NCBI GenBank assembly: GCA_022747635.1
Contig: JAKTNV010000006.1
Span: forward strand, 65,830,090 to 65,894,089
Direction: 5' to 3'
DNA: 64,000 nt
DNA from: Hetaerina americana
Taxonomy: Eukaryota; Arthropoda; Insecta; Odonata; Calopterygidae
Below, one piece after another: positions 20,901 to 35,900 of this stretch (its first letter is position 1; each line of letters starts with the position of its first letter). The position numbers were made by a program, and so were the translations under genes. The notes below the pieces were generated by a model. The model was not told the origin of the DNA. It made no database searches and saw nothing but the letters and a program-made list of their open reading frames with translations.

Positions 20901-23900
20901 AAGAGCCCCACACCCTGGCGAACAAGTAATCGCATTCGCTGGCGTAAGTATAGTACATGAAAGCGAAATGACGCAACAGATGAACTTGGCCCGAGGCCAT
21001 GGAAAAAGGTTGACCTTCGAGGAGTAGGAAAAGCTGCAATGCCGAGCAATGGCCCTCTTGCGAGCCAGAGGAAAAGTGGCTGATTACAGGTGAAGGTTCC
21101 CCGGAGCGATTCACGAGCGCTGTGGTGAAAGTGATCCGACTACTTTCCGACATAAACCCAGTCCATTGCACATCTAAACATGGAAGTTCTGAGCAGAAAA
21201 ACAACTACGAGCACGTTATTACTAATGACATATATTTGGGTGTATCAATCATACCTTAAACAATATGCAACTGTTTTTACTGAGAATCGAATCTGGATCT
21301 TCCTTTACTGAGCTTCATCTAAATCTATTCTTTCAACTAATGTGCTATTTCTATACCGGGCTGTTCGAATTCGAAGAATCGGTAGTTTTCCAATCTTAGA
21401 TGACTGAAATACGAATTTTCCGCAATTGACCAAATGAAAATTGTTACTTTGATTCATTCAAATATTTTCTAAGATATTTAGCATATCAGCTACCTGTATC
21501 GACGAAAGATAGCAAAGTTCTCATTTGTTGGATTGTCCTCATCAGTAGAATTAGGACTATGAGATTTTAAACACTTCATTGTAAATAGCGTGACGCAAAA
21601 GTGTTCTTATGTCAACATCGCGATTTTAATGACGTCTTAGCATTTCCCTACGAAATGTTGAATTCTAATTATATATCGTATTTCCATCGCAAAACGGTAC
21701 AGGACATGGTGAACTAACGTGATAATTGCATATCACTCTACGTTGTTGCATAAGAATTGCAAGGTGATCACTCCTTGTTCCCCTTATACTATATAAACTC
21801 TTATGGAATTTCCGAGTTAACTTACTCTCTTCCGTGAGATCTACAAAAGGTAATTCCTTCTTTTCTCACGCTCCCTCTCTAATTGACATAACGTCCTTGG
21901 AAAAAAAAGTCATTACCTCGCAGCGTCGGTCAGAGCAACTTATTCGGATTAAAACTTTCATATCACACCCATTCCATCCTAATCGGCCAGATCTGACATA
22001 TTCGAATGCTCTAAATTTCTATTGTTTTCCTTTCTGTTCCACACACTCTCGCACGCACATTACCAGTCCACAGCGGGTTAGAAATCCTTGTCGCAGGAGT
22101 GGATGAACGCTTGAGAGATGAACACTTTAAAAATACGTACTATTATTTTAATATGATAATTGTCTTGTAAGCATTTGGTCGGTAATTTATTTTTGTGATA
22201 AAGTATTGGAAATTGATTTTTTTAATTTCTTGCTATTCTAAGCCAAGACAATATTCAAGTACTCTGATTGCATTTTATTTGAAATCTAGAACTTTAGCTG
22301 CAGTACGTATTCTGTTCTCTTTCGTCAAAAATATTAAACAGAATTTTTTAATTCTTGAATATCCAGTGATTTAAGCAACATTTTCAACTTGAGAATCATG
22401 TGCGAAAGTTTCATGAATAACTCCCTTAAGCTACCGAGACTGGAAAAAACAGTCTATCCATCAAATCGAAGCCAGAGAATAGGGGCATGTTCATCACGTC
22501 AAATGGGCTGATTTAGGTAGATAGCACTGTATAGTATGAGTGTGGTTGGCTATAATGGATGTAATAAAAATTAGGTGTAAGTATAAGTTTGGCAATATAT
22601 AATAGAGAGGGAAAAATTATAATAATTGTGAAAATTGTAGGCGTGTTTGCTGAAATGGAAAACTGAATGACGTGAATTATAGTCTGTTACGCGGAATTGG
22701 GTGAAATTGTGTGACTGAAGTTTTTTAAAACCTAAATAATTCGATTAAGTTTCTCAGGCGAACATAAATATAATCATAAGAATTTGGTCTTTGTTGGAGG
22801 ATTTAGAGGATTCAGAGAATTAGAGTGACAATTGTCAATCATTTCAGTTTTTTATGAAAGACATTTAATTTTTTCAGTTTTTTCATAAAATATAATTTAG
22901 CTGTCACTAGAATTTCTCTCGGAATACTTTGCTGGCGGAGAATACACGGAACACGCGTCAAATGAAGTCTCGCAATTGATTGGTACTAGTCAACAACGTC
23001 ATAAAAGGTATGACTGAAATAGCTTCATGATTTCTACAATAAGCCATCAATTTCAAAAACTTGACTTATATACACAGGTATATTTTCCTCACCTCAAATA
23101 AAAAAAATAATTATAATGATTCGCGATGAAATACGAATCTCCAAGTCGGAAGAAAGCCTCCCACCAAAATATTAACGACGATTACTGAGAACTAATATTC
23201 TGGTGATTAAATCTGCTATTACTTGCTGGATTTCAAAATATTTTGAGCTAAATTCTTGGAGTATGATGAGGAAACTCGTAGTGAATTATTAAAAATGGGA
23301 ATTTAATGTTTATTTAGAGGCTTGGTTGCCAACCTCTCTTCCACGCAAGGACGTCCAGCTGGTCCAATAAATATTGTTCGATATTCATATTAGATTAATA
23401 AAATAATAGTTTTTGCAGTCGTTTCAAGCCAATTACTCAGATAATGTGATCAACGTTTCTTATCTTCCCAGCCTAGGCCACAGAAGATTAAAGTTGTTGA
23501 TGCGAAATAGTAAGATCATTCTTGGCCATGAAATAATAGTTTAGAGAAAATAGCCAAGCTATGCTTTTAACCTAGTTATGAACATAGCCTATGATAAAAG
23601 TTGACATTTAATTCATACATACGGAGGTTGAATTTTCAGGTGATAACAGCCCAAAAAGTAGGCTATCGCTCTCCCTTGCGATAAAATTGCAACATACGCC
23701 GTAAGCGATGATATCATCTGTTAACAAATGCAGACCGTGTCCGAGTTGTCCTCCGGTAAGTGTCCAACACGGGAGCTCAACACCTCTGGGCGATTTCAAG
23801 GTACAGACTAGTGTGGTTGCTATACGGGTGGACTGCAAAGCAGTTTTCCTTGCGCATAAGTCGGCCGACGTGTACAAGGGTATTCTATACAAGGGATTCC

Positions 23901-26900
23901 TCTTCTTACATGCTCATTTCTTTCCATCGCGTTGACTGCTTAACCGTATTACCATCAACTGCGAGTAATTATCAATATCCGCGATTTTGTTTCGAAATAT
24001 TAGAGTAACTTTGACTTTCCTGTAGAATGTAACATCAAACATACTTGACTTGGTCGTATTTTGCATGATAAAGTAGTTTAGTATCGCCGTGTTTGCAAGA
24101 ATGCGAAATTGGTTTCAAGAAACAAATATTATTTATTCGTATGGGGAATTTCTCGAATCGAAAGGAAGGCCACAGAATCTGATATGTGAATGAGAATATG
24201 ATAATAGAATGTGAAGGTGAGGGAAACTGATGAAAGGGGTGCATCGAATAACTGTATCAAGGATTAGAACATTCGGATGCAAGAGTAGAACGAAGTGGAC
24301 GGAGACGAACGACATTCAGGCGTTCGGAGAAATAAAGTCGTTAGTGAAATGAAAGAATTAAAGAAACTCCGGGTATTGGGAGGAGAGAGGGCCAGGGGAG
24401 AAATGATAGAGACGCTCGGACATTCAAATATGGAAATGTTCTTTGGAATAATCAATGAGATCTATGGAATATGAAATAGTACCAGAAACATTGATAATAG
24501 TGTGATGAACCGCAATTCCGAAGAAATCGAGGAGGTAGGTACAGGAACCTGTATGAGGAACAACGGAAGTTGATCCTATAGCCATGTCATCTAAAATATT
24601 AATAAAAATTATCAGCGAGAGGGGAAAAAAATGACGATAACCAGTTAGAAAACCAATTTGGGTTCAGGGAAAATAGAGGAACGAGTGAAACTATAATCTG
24701 CCCATGGATGCTGGTAGAAAAAAATGATACTCGTCAAGAAGCCAATGCATGTAACATTCGTGGTCTTTGATAAGGTTTTCACATTTTCAAGTGAAAAAAG
24801 TTGATCAAATTGCTGGAAATGCCTACTTAACATGGATTGCGATGGCTGAAGAAAAATCCATCAATCGATGAGGACCGAGTCACTACAGTGCAAGTGAAAG
24901 AAGAAATATATAAGCAAAAATAAATTAAAAACTGATATCAGAATGCAATTATCACGAGCACTAATCAACATTCAATTGAAAGAGACAATAAAATAAGGGC
25001 AAATTATAGGAATGTATAGAATGGTAGTGTTTGGGGGAAAAGTTCAGGTGCTCCATTTTGTAGATGATTTCACGGTTGTAGCGTATGACCAAGAAGACAG
25101 GCATTATTGAACACAATAGGCCAAGTACTTTACAGACATAATATGAAGGTAAACCTAAAGAAATCCTAAATCCTAGAATGCGGAAGAGATAATGTGTAAG
25201 CAGATTTTGCGTCAACAGGAGGTAAATTGAAAACAAGCGGAAAAAGTTAAGAATAGGTCAAGCGGAGAAGGCGTTTACCAAAAAGAGGCATCCACCTTGA
25301 CGAAAAAAAGATGAGCATACGAATAGGGAGGCATTACGTGAAAGCATTCGTATGGAGAATGGCCTTCTATGGATCAGAGACATGGCCGAACGTAATGGCA
25401 GACCAGAAAAGAATAGGAGCCTTCGAAACATGGTGCTTGAGGAGAATATCAAACGGAAAGATAAAGTAAGCAATCGTGAGGCATTGAAGAGGGAATAAGT
25501 GTAAAAGTTGACATGGTACGATGAGAAAGAGAAGCGAGGTTGTTTACATCATGAGGCGTGGCACATTTGTTGCGTATAGGAGGGTAGCTCGACGAGGAAG
25601 GCTAAGGGAGAAATAGGTAAGCCAAATAAAGAAAGGTTAGAGAAAACATCCACAAGGGCTTAATGGTTTCAGTTTTGACTGAGGGAATAGTGATGGACTG
25701 AAGTCAACCAATTTTCGTGATGACTATTTTAGATGATGGGGAATTTTCCTAATTGTTCATTATTCGGTTTTTAAAATAATTTTTTGATGGAATATCTGTT
25801 ATATTTTTACCATAACTTCAATGTTCATCTCAGATTCACGCAAACAGAAAAAATGTTAGCACAGTGAGTTTAAAAAATATAAATCGTATTTTATCACCTC
25901 CCACCAAATGCTTTTTCGATAATAATTTAAACCGCAAAGTATTTTTGAATAAACACATTCCTTTTAGTTGGACCTTCGGTTGAGAACTATCTCTTCTTCG
26001 TGAGTGGCACGAATCCGCTCCAGTTGAGTCCGCATCCGACGCTGAAGTTTGAATTTGCATCTCCGCGTACACCTTGCATCAAGGTTAAAAGTTTTATTTC
26101 CTAATTTTCATTATTTTTTTATGAGAGTGCCGGAACATAAAGCATTCAAATAAAAAAGGGAGACTAAAAAAATAATTAAACAATTATCAACCCGAGGTCA
26201 CAATTGCAAAGCCCTCATTCTTATCAAAGGAGACGAAGAACATACGTTTTGCACTTTTTATTAGCCAGAGAATGTGCTCCTTCCGTTCTTGGGCGGGATA
26301 AAACAATACTCTTTATCGTTTTAAACACGGAGAACTGGAAGTGGAAGATTTGAATTTGAAGTGTTATAATGCTATCTTCCCTCCCCGGACTACAGCCTTG
26401 ACGTGGTGGAAGGGCTTGTGCGTTCCGATGACCCCTAGAGCTGTACTGGCGGGAGTAATAAAAATTGCTCCTGGTAGGGTCACCCATGCCAGATAGGTCG
26501 AAGGTTAGGAGCCAGACGAAAGGTAGTCCACGCAGCGTCTGTTCCTCAGTGAGGCGGCTGCAATGGCGTCTGACCCCAGTGGGGCGGCCAGTAAGTGATG
26601 GTGTCACGTTAAAAACACTATTGAGGAAGGCAACGGGAAACCACCTCAATTATCATTCCCAAGAACAATGTGATGGACAATAGAGATATTTTGAGTCCTG
26701 GCAACCACGGGGCTCGGCCCAATCGGCCGTGTGTCGTGCCCGGCAGCGGGGGAGGCAAGGCTTCCGCGGTCGTCATCCCACGAAACCCTTGCAAGGGAAA
26801 ACCAGCAGCAGCAGGACAGAAGACGCAGGAGAAGAAGACCAAATTAGTTAGAATAGGAACGTGGAATGTTAGGACAATGATGAGGACGGGGAAATTGGAG

Positions 26901-29900
26901 AATGTTAAGCGAGAGATGGAAAGGGGAAATATAGATATTTTAGGTCTATGCGAGGTGAGATGGAAAGATAGCGGGGATTACTGGAGTGATAAGTATAGAA
27001 TAATATACAGCGGTGGGGACGAGAGCCAACGAGGGGTCGCCATAGTATTAAATGAAGAGGTAGGAAGAAGCGTAGTCAACATAGAGCAGGTAACGGATAG
27101 AATACTACTAGTGGAGATAAAAGCAGAACCGACGAACTTAGTTATTATACAGGTATACATGCCACCGAGCAACCATAAGGAAGAAGAGGTCGATAGGATA
27201 TACGATCAGTTAGAGGACATGATTGCATGTGTTCCTGCAGGGAAACATTTGATAGTGATGGGGGATTGGAATGCGACAGTAGGCGAAGGAAGAGATGGTG
27301 ATGAGGTGGGGGACTACGGTTTAGGCACGAGGAATGACCGCGGGGAGAAAGCAGTTGAGTTCTGCAGGAGACAGGGGTTAGTTATCACCAACACTTGGTT
27401 CAGACACCACAAAAGACGCAGGTATACATGGAAAATGCCAGGTGACTCGGGAAGATATCAGCTAGATTATATCCTGGTTAGACACAGGTTTAGGAACAGT
27501 GTGATAAATTCCCACAGCTTCCCGGGAGCGGATGCGGACTCAGACCACAATTTAGTTGTTATGAAATGTAGCGTACGTTTTAAAAAGATAAGGCAGGGGC
27601 GGCGAGTTAGAAAATGGAATGTAGAAGCATTAAATGGGTTGAAAAGAAAGGAATACAAACAGGCGGTAGAGAAAATCATGGAGGACGGTAAAGAGCTAAG
27701 TACTATTGAAGAAAAATGGGAATGTATCAAAAAAGGGTTGTCTAAAGCGGCAAAAGACACTATTGGAACCGTTAACGCTAAAAGGACTCGTAAACCATGG
27801 ATCACGGATGAGATGATTACAAAAATGGATGAGCGGCGAAAATGGAAGAATATAAATACAGAATTAGGCAAAATGAAGTACAAAGAATTGAACAATAAAT
27901 TGAGGCGGGCAACAAATAAAGCAAAGGAAGCATGGTGGAAGACGCAGTGCGAGAATATGGAAAATCTGCAGAGGAAGGGGGAAATCGGTGCGCTTTACAG
28001 CATAGTTAAATCTTTATCGGGAAGTAAGAAAGGGAGATCAACGATAGCAGTTAGAGATAAGGCCGGTAAGGTAATAGTTGACGCAGGAAAGATCCAAGAG
28101 AGATGGAAGGAATATGTAGAAGACCTGTATAGTAAAGAGCTTAGACCAACAAAGTTAGACATTGAAAAGGAACATGACGTAGAGGAAGATAGCTTAGGTC
28201 CAGGCATACTAGACAATGAGATAGAAAGGGCATTAAGGGAGATGAAACTAAATAAGGCCGTGGGGGTAGATAACATTCCCGTGGAACTTTTGAAATGCTT
28301 GGGAAAATGTGGGAGGAAGAGGCTATATGGGCTGATCCGTAGTATTTATGAGGAGGGAATCTGGCCGGAAGACTTTGTGAGATCAGTTTTAGTTCCTATT
28401 CCGAAAAAGGTAAAGGCCACGTCATGTGAGGACTATAGGACAATTAGTTTGATATCCCACGCAGCTAAGGTTGTTCTCAGGATCATAAACAAAAGGATAG
28501 AGAGTAGGGCAAATGATTACTTAGGGGATGATCAGTTTGGGTTTAGGAAGGGGAGAGGTACGCGTGATGCCATTGCAGTAATGAGATTATTAATCGAGAG
28601 GAATATAGAACACAACCAGGAGGTATTTGCCTGTTTCGTAGATTTCGAAAAAGCGTTTGATAGAGTAAATTGGGAAAAACTAATGAGTATATTGCAGAAA
28701 ATAGGAATAGATTGGAGGGAAAGGAGGCTAATCCGCAACCTGTACATGTCTCAGACTGCTCAGGTGAGGGTGGGAAACGGGGAGTCAGGATGGGCAGTGT
28801 TAGGAAGGGGTGTAAGGCAGGGTTGCCCATTATCACCGTTGCTGTTCAACCTGTACGCAGAAGAAATGATCAAAGAGGCATGGGAAGAACTCGAGGTAGG
28901 AATGAAAGTGGGCGGGGAATTCGTAAAATCAGTTAGGTTTGCTGATGACCAAGCTTTAGTTTGTCAGTCAGCCAAGGGGCTGCAAGCATTGCTTAGTGAA
29001 TTGGAAATTCAGTGCGACAGGTATGGGATGAGAATCAATATTAATAAAACAAAGGTTATGCGATTTTCTAGAAAGAAAAAGGCCAAGCTTAACATTAAAA
29101 TAGGAGGGCAAAAGCTAGAGCAGGTAGAACAGTTTACGTATCTCGGTAGTGTTTTGGACCAACACGGTCAAAGTAATAGGGACGTAAGGAGAAGAATTGC
29201 GCTAGGCAAAGAGGCTTTCACAAGGAGGAGGGAGTTGATGACAGGGACTTTGAGTAAGGATGTTAAGAAAAGACTCGTAAAAACTTTGATATGGAGCGTA
29301 GCTATGTACGGAGCGGAAACGTGGTCATTGAAGCAGGAGGATAGACGTAGATTGGAGGCTTTTGAAATGTGGGTGTGGAGAAGAATGGAGAAGGTGAAAT
29401 GGACAGAGAAGAAAACAAATGAGGAAGTGCTTGGTATGGTGGGCGAAGAGAGGGGTTTGTTGGGAGCAATCCTAAGGAGGCGGGAAAAGTGGATGAAGGG
29501 GGTGTTGACCGGCAGTGGGATGTTGAAGACTGTGATAGAGGGTAGAATGTTGGGCAAAAGAGGAAAGGGAAGGAACAGGATAGGGTTGTTGGACGGGATG
29601 AAGGGAGGAAGGAAGTACTCAGAGATGAAGAGGGACCTGATATAGAGTAGGATGATTGATTTTGTGTTTTGTTAGGAGTAATAAAATATTTGTTTGGTAG
29701 TTGGGTCAGTCCAAAAACCTACCTTAACCGGTAGATTACTTAAAAAAAAAAAATGCTATCTTTGGTTCCAAGAGAGGTCTGAAAAAAGGTCGCACATCAC
29801 AAAGACTCTCCATAAACTCTCTCTCGCATTATATAAACTCTTAAAGGGAGTAGCATGAAAATACAGTACTTCAAAGCTTTACTCTTTAAAAAACTGCGGG

Positions 29901-32900
29901 TAACCTTGAATTTTGAACACCACTTAGTTGATATTTTTTATATCCTCTCTGGCGAATCAAGGACTTAATTTGTTTCTATTAGTTCAGAAATGTCTAAAAC
30001 CAGGCTCGCGTAACTAAGCAGCCTTGGTAAGTCCTTCAATTCGGAGCGAGAAACGTTTCTTTGGCTATTTCATAGAAATGATTGTGTTAATTGAAGAACT
30101 AATGAGATATTCAATATTAGACACATGAAGTAAGTTACTCTCGCAAAAATGGAATGACACCAAAGTTTAATTGTTTTATATATGCTAAAATGGTCCTCGG
30201 GATCATCAATAAGAAGATGGAGAGCAGGTTAAATGATTGCTTAGGGGATGATCAGTTTCGTTTCCGAAAGAGAGATGCACGAGTGATACCATTGCAGTGA
30301 TGTAGTCACCAATAGAGAGGAAAATAAAATGCAATCGCAATGAAATGCAAAGATGCATTTGCCTATTTCGCAGATTTCGAAAAAGCGTCTTATAGAGTGA
30401 ATTCGGTTGCATTAATGGGTGTGTTGAAGAAAATAGGAGTAGATTGGAGGGATAAGAGACTTATCAGAAAGCTGTGCAGTTGGCAGACAGCTCATGTGAG
30501 CGTGTTGGATGGATAGTCCGGGTGGGCAGTGTGGAGGAATAGTAAGATGGTAAGTTTCCATTATCACCGGGGCTGTTCAGCATAATTGTGGAGGAAATGG
30601 TAAAAGAGTCAAGGAAAGAACTGGAGATGGGAATGAAAGTCGGCGGGAAATTCATAAAACCAGCTAGGTTTACCGATCAAGCTATAGTTTGTCAGTCAGC
30701 CAAGGGGTTGCAAGCATTACTGAGTGTATTTGAAACTGAAGGCATTGGAAAGTCAGTGCGACAGATGTGGGATGAGAATCAATATAAATAGAACGAAGGT
30801 TATTTCCAGAAAGAGAAAGGCTAAGTTAAACGTTAAAATAGCAGGGCAAAAACTAGAGCAGGTGGAACAGTTTACCTATCTCGGAAGTATTTTTGAGCAA
30901 AATGTTCGAAGTAGTAGGGACATAAGGAGAAGATTCGCGTTAGGTAAAGAGGATTCCACAAGGAGGAGGGAATTGATGATATCGACGTTGAGTAAAGATG
31001 TTGAGAAAAGATTCGTCAAAATTTTGATCTGGAGCTTAGTTATGTATGACGCGGAAACATAGAAATTGAAGCAGGATGATAGGCGTAAATTGGAGGCTTT
31101 TGAAATGTGGGTGTGGAGAAGAATGGAGAAGGTGAAGTGGACGGAAAGGAAAACAAATGAAGTAATAGGATTAGTGAGGGAGGAGAGGGGATTGTTGGGA
31201 GAAGTCAAAGAGAGGCGGAAAAGATGGATATAGGGAAGTTTGATTAGCGATCGGATGTTGAAGGCTGTAATACAGGGGATAACATTTGGCGAACGGGGAA
31301 GGGGTAAAAATGGGGATTTAAGAAGGAATGAATTGGGGAAGGAGGTATGCGGAATTGAAGAGGGGATTGTTGTAATGTTGGTTGCATTGCATTTTGATTG
31401 ACAATTGGATGTTAAAGACTACGATAGAGGAGAAAGTGTTAGGTAAAGATAGAATGGGCTAGGAATAGGATAGGAATGTTGGACGGAAGGAAGGGGGGGA
31501 GAAAGTATATGGAAATAAAGATGGCTTCTTGTAATGTGGGATGTCAGGTTATGTATTGTTAAGAGAGACAAGGGAATTGTCATTGTACCGTTTTGGAGCT
31601 TGCGCCCTTGCAAAAACCTAACTTAACCGGTAGATTACCGATAATGATAATAAAATTAGTCTCATAATATTACAGAAAACTATACGTTGTCTCCGCGAAA
31701 GTCACGCTGACAACAAAATCCGGCCTATCGATGCTTCTGAAAGCAATTGTTTGTCCTTGGTACAAAAGGGTCCGGCATCACAGCATCTGCTCATATTCAC
31801 AACCTCTCTTCTTATTCTTTCCAGGGAATGATAGCTCAAAATATTGGTACAAATTTTTTCAGCAGTTGAAATTTCTCTGCAATCATTAAAATCTCAAGAC
31901 TCACCACAAAATATAGCACGCCGGAACAACACACATTCTGAGGAAGGCTTCGGACCTCGCAGAATAATAGTGTGGGCAGAGGATGACTTCTAGAGCGATG
32001 AGGACTAGAATGTTGGTATGGATGAGGTGGTTCATCCATAAAGGCACGACGTAGTCGAGGTCCACGGGGTAGATTATCGCCCTGTTGGTCAGGAACATGG
32101 GCCAGAAGAGTAGAAAAACGGTCTGGAAAGAAAAGATATAGGTGTAACATTAGTGAACGTAGTAGTACTCGCTTTGGTCAACAGAAAGGTTTTCCTACAA
32201 GGTTGGTTAATTTTTGTGATGACTGCGATGAATGGATGAACCTGCTTATTTATTATTCAGAAATAACAGGCTTGCAGATTTGATGAAGGTTTCCGCAGGG
32301 CTTATAGTAGTAATACACTTTCCTCCGCACGCGTTTTTAGAGCTGTTTTGGTAAATGACAAATATGGTGGAGACTGACAAACAAAAATGAAATGTTTTCG
32401 AAGCATTTCTACGTGATATGCAATCATTTTATGGATGGGAAATATTATTCAATGAAAAAATATTTTCATACTACAGTTATTGCACATATTTATTAGGTTA
32501 TGATATTTATGTTAAATCCGTTTGCTGTAATTAATAGCACTTATTTATTAAAAATATTTTTCTTCTTTCTCCGAATCATTAAAAAATATTATAGACCGTA
32601 CACGACGGGTATACCGCCAAGAAGTTTCATCTTCCTTGCAATCCTTGAAAATGACGTATTAAAGAATTCATAAACCATTGGTTGAAAAATATCGCGTTAA
32701 TCTTAACAACTTTTTACATCACCCATTATCGAAATGACAATTTTATTTTGCTGGAAAATTTATTTACCTCGAGTACATTTTTCCACGAGACGGTGAGGTG
32801 AGGTGAGGTTTTGCAACAAATCCTTGGATATTGTTTCAAAAAATTGAACAGATGAGGGAATATTCGAACTCGAATTTACAGCTGTGGCAATAAAAAAAGG

Positions 32901-35900
32901 AGGCTACAAATACCGCTATTTCGACGCATAAGTTGAGCCTACGGAGTCGATAAAACAATCCCAGGGTCTTTTCCAATGCTGGAAATACATGAAGGAGTGC
33001 TATTCTGAATGAAATGGTGATCACTCGATGAATTACCATTGAAATTCCAGTATCATCTCAAATATATTATAAAGAAAATTCACCCAATTTTTAATCGAAC
33101 TTGTGCCAGATTTAGTGCCCAACGATGCAGTGAATAACTTGAAATCGTTCGATTGCTAATAAATCGCGTGTAACTGTACAGTTCATTGTCACTAGCTATG
33201 GATATGACCAAATGTATTAATTTGAAAAGTTAATTAACATGAATTACATGCTATACAAGAACTTTAGGTGAGTTTGGTTTACAATTCGTTGAAGATTTTC
33301 AAGTCAGCATTTTAATCACACATCAGCGAATGGATGCGAAACTCAGTAATCGTATTTTTTAGAAACTTTTTATCTGAGTAAAAGATAATAGGACATAGCA
33401 ATGAAAATGAAATTCGTAGCTGATAGAGTGGATTACAGTCAATCTTTTAAATGGCGATTCATTAAAATTGACTACTTCTATTCGCTCTCAGCCAAATCAA
33501 AAGTCGCACATTCGGATTCCGTCTCGGATGCGGATGTTGTGCTTTTATACTGCGTATTTCTCGGAATTGACGCATAGGTGCTTTATTGACCTCTACTGTT
33601 GGGGTACTTTGAAGAGCAAAAAAATCCTCGAAACTTTGCCGAGGCGCCATTCTCTTCCCTTTAAGGCCAGAAAATCCACGCCCTTAGCTTTAAAAACTCA
33701 ATTAGCACGGCACCGAGTTGACCTCCGTATATTGTGAAATTCTTCCTACTCTTTTGCTGCCTTGAGCAAGACAATTTTTGGCTATTTCGCAATATCCAAC
33801 GTGCTCCAACTAGTCCTCATGAATCTACATGAATCTGCAGGTGGATTATTTTTTCCGGACTATTCGCGATCGAATCAATCTCTTCCGAAAGAGAAGAATT
33901 CTTAATTTGTTGAATAAATTATTGCCTAACCGCACTGCGCATATTAGATTAGGGCAAAGCAAGGGATACTTTATACTGAAAGGAAGAACGAGCTACCAAC
34001 GGAAAATAATCGTAATCAGAGAATAAAAAAACGGTTCTTGAAAATCTATACATGAAGGCTTTTTACACGGTGCAGGGATATAGACGATGATCAAAGAAGT
34101 AAAAAGTAGACATGCAATGGATAATAAAGAGCTCTCTCGAAGAATTGATAAGACGGTATTTCGTCAAAGGCAAGGAGAAAAGGAGAGCTCTCTGGTCACA
34201 TTCTGAGGCATATTACAAGAGCGAATCAGGTAAAACCCTTGAAAGCACGCTAAAATTTCAAAATGGTGTCCCGCTGTCTTCTTAGTTGGCAATAGTGATA
34301 GTTATGGTTTGAATGGTGTCCCACAGTTAGCAGCATGGCGTCGGAAAGCAACAATATAGTGCAGGAATAGTGTAAACATGGCAGCTTCATTCGCAGCAGG
34401 CGACACAGAGTAGCATTTTTTGTTGGGCAGTTAAGGGGAGAAAAATTGAAATTCGTCAATTAACGAAAGTTGGTGAGTCATCTCGGTCACTCCAACAAGT
34501 TTACATGTGAACTAGATAGTTCCTCAAAAGCTTTACTTCTCTAAGACTCTCCCCTTGACCAGATCAGGCACACCAAGTATTGACACCACTGGCCATAGTA
34601 TTTCTAGAGTCATCGTAACCTTTCAATGTACTTGAACATTCTATTGAGAGTACGTATGAAAATAATATAACTAAGAATCTTTTGCATTCAATGAATTACG
34701 AGGCTAAAACTACGCGAGTTTCAAGGTTGTCATTTGAATCTCCACTGTATTTTAATGACCACTATTCCGGAAGAAAACATTAAGGTTAAGAATTGGTGAG
34801 AAATGCTAATGAATAAATAAATAACGAGAGGGCACGAGGATGAGTCATGATGAGATAAATAATACGAGAAGCAAATGACGGGAGACGCCTGAGGGATGAA
34901 TTATAAACTGCGTGAGAGAATAAGGAGAATTATAGGAGACGGTTAAGCCTGATAAGCTGATGAAAAACGTTGCACGAATTATTTGCACATGAATATAATT
35001 TATAAATTCAAATTAGACTGCTTTGGAATTTTCTTTCTCAGGAAACTCTCCATTTAAAATCTCGCTTTAAGCATTTGTTATTGCTTTTAAACCTTTTAAC
35101 TTGCACTCTTAAACCGTTTATTAAGTATTTTCTATTTTTTTTAGTTTTACTGTCAGATATTGTTTTCATTCACGTCATATTGCAATTGTGACGTCCCCGT
35201 GCAAACATCAAATGGCAATGGGAAGTCTCAGGATGGGCAGTGATCGGCAGGGGAGTAAGACGTGGTTGCCCACTCTCGCAGGTACTTTCTGACATGTATG
35301 CCGAGGAAATTTGAACGATGGAACGAGAAGGGCTTGAGATGAGAAAAAAGTGGGGGGCAAAATTATTAATTCGGCTATTTTTGTAGATGATCAAGCAATA
35401 ATTATAATGGCAGCCAGGAAGCAGCGGTTATTCTTGAGTGATTGTCATGATAATTATAGGATTTAGACTGAACTCTAGAAAACGAAATAAATGTGATTCT
35501 TTAGTAGTAGGAAAAAGTTAAATTGGGCATTAAAATAAGATAATCAAAGGGCATTTAATGCATGAACTCACCTTAAAGCTTTTCAAAGATATATGATGAA
35601 TAATTTACCTTAATTACCTTCATTTTGGCACGCTATATTGCAAAAGTTACGACAGATGAGCCCATTCGTTGAAATGATTAAGTCATTCATTATTTCGTCA
35701 ACAATTAGTACTTTTTATCGTTTCAGCTACATGGAGGAACATGACACTTCAAAAGTAAAGAATGAACACGTTTACAAAATTATTGCATTCCCACACGATC
35801 CCAAATCTCGACGGACGAATGCGTATAGAGAGAGTCACTCTATGCGCACATGTTCTTCCAAAAATTAGTATCACAAACATCCATTTTCTTTCTGTTACGA

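Noticed and set aside
27467..29557. Several - strand frames inside the LINE (for example 142 and 129 codons)
   Set aside because: They are mirror frames of the intact LINE ORF, made possible by its purine-rich sense strand.
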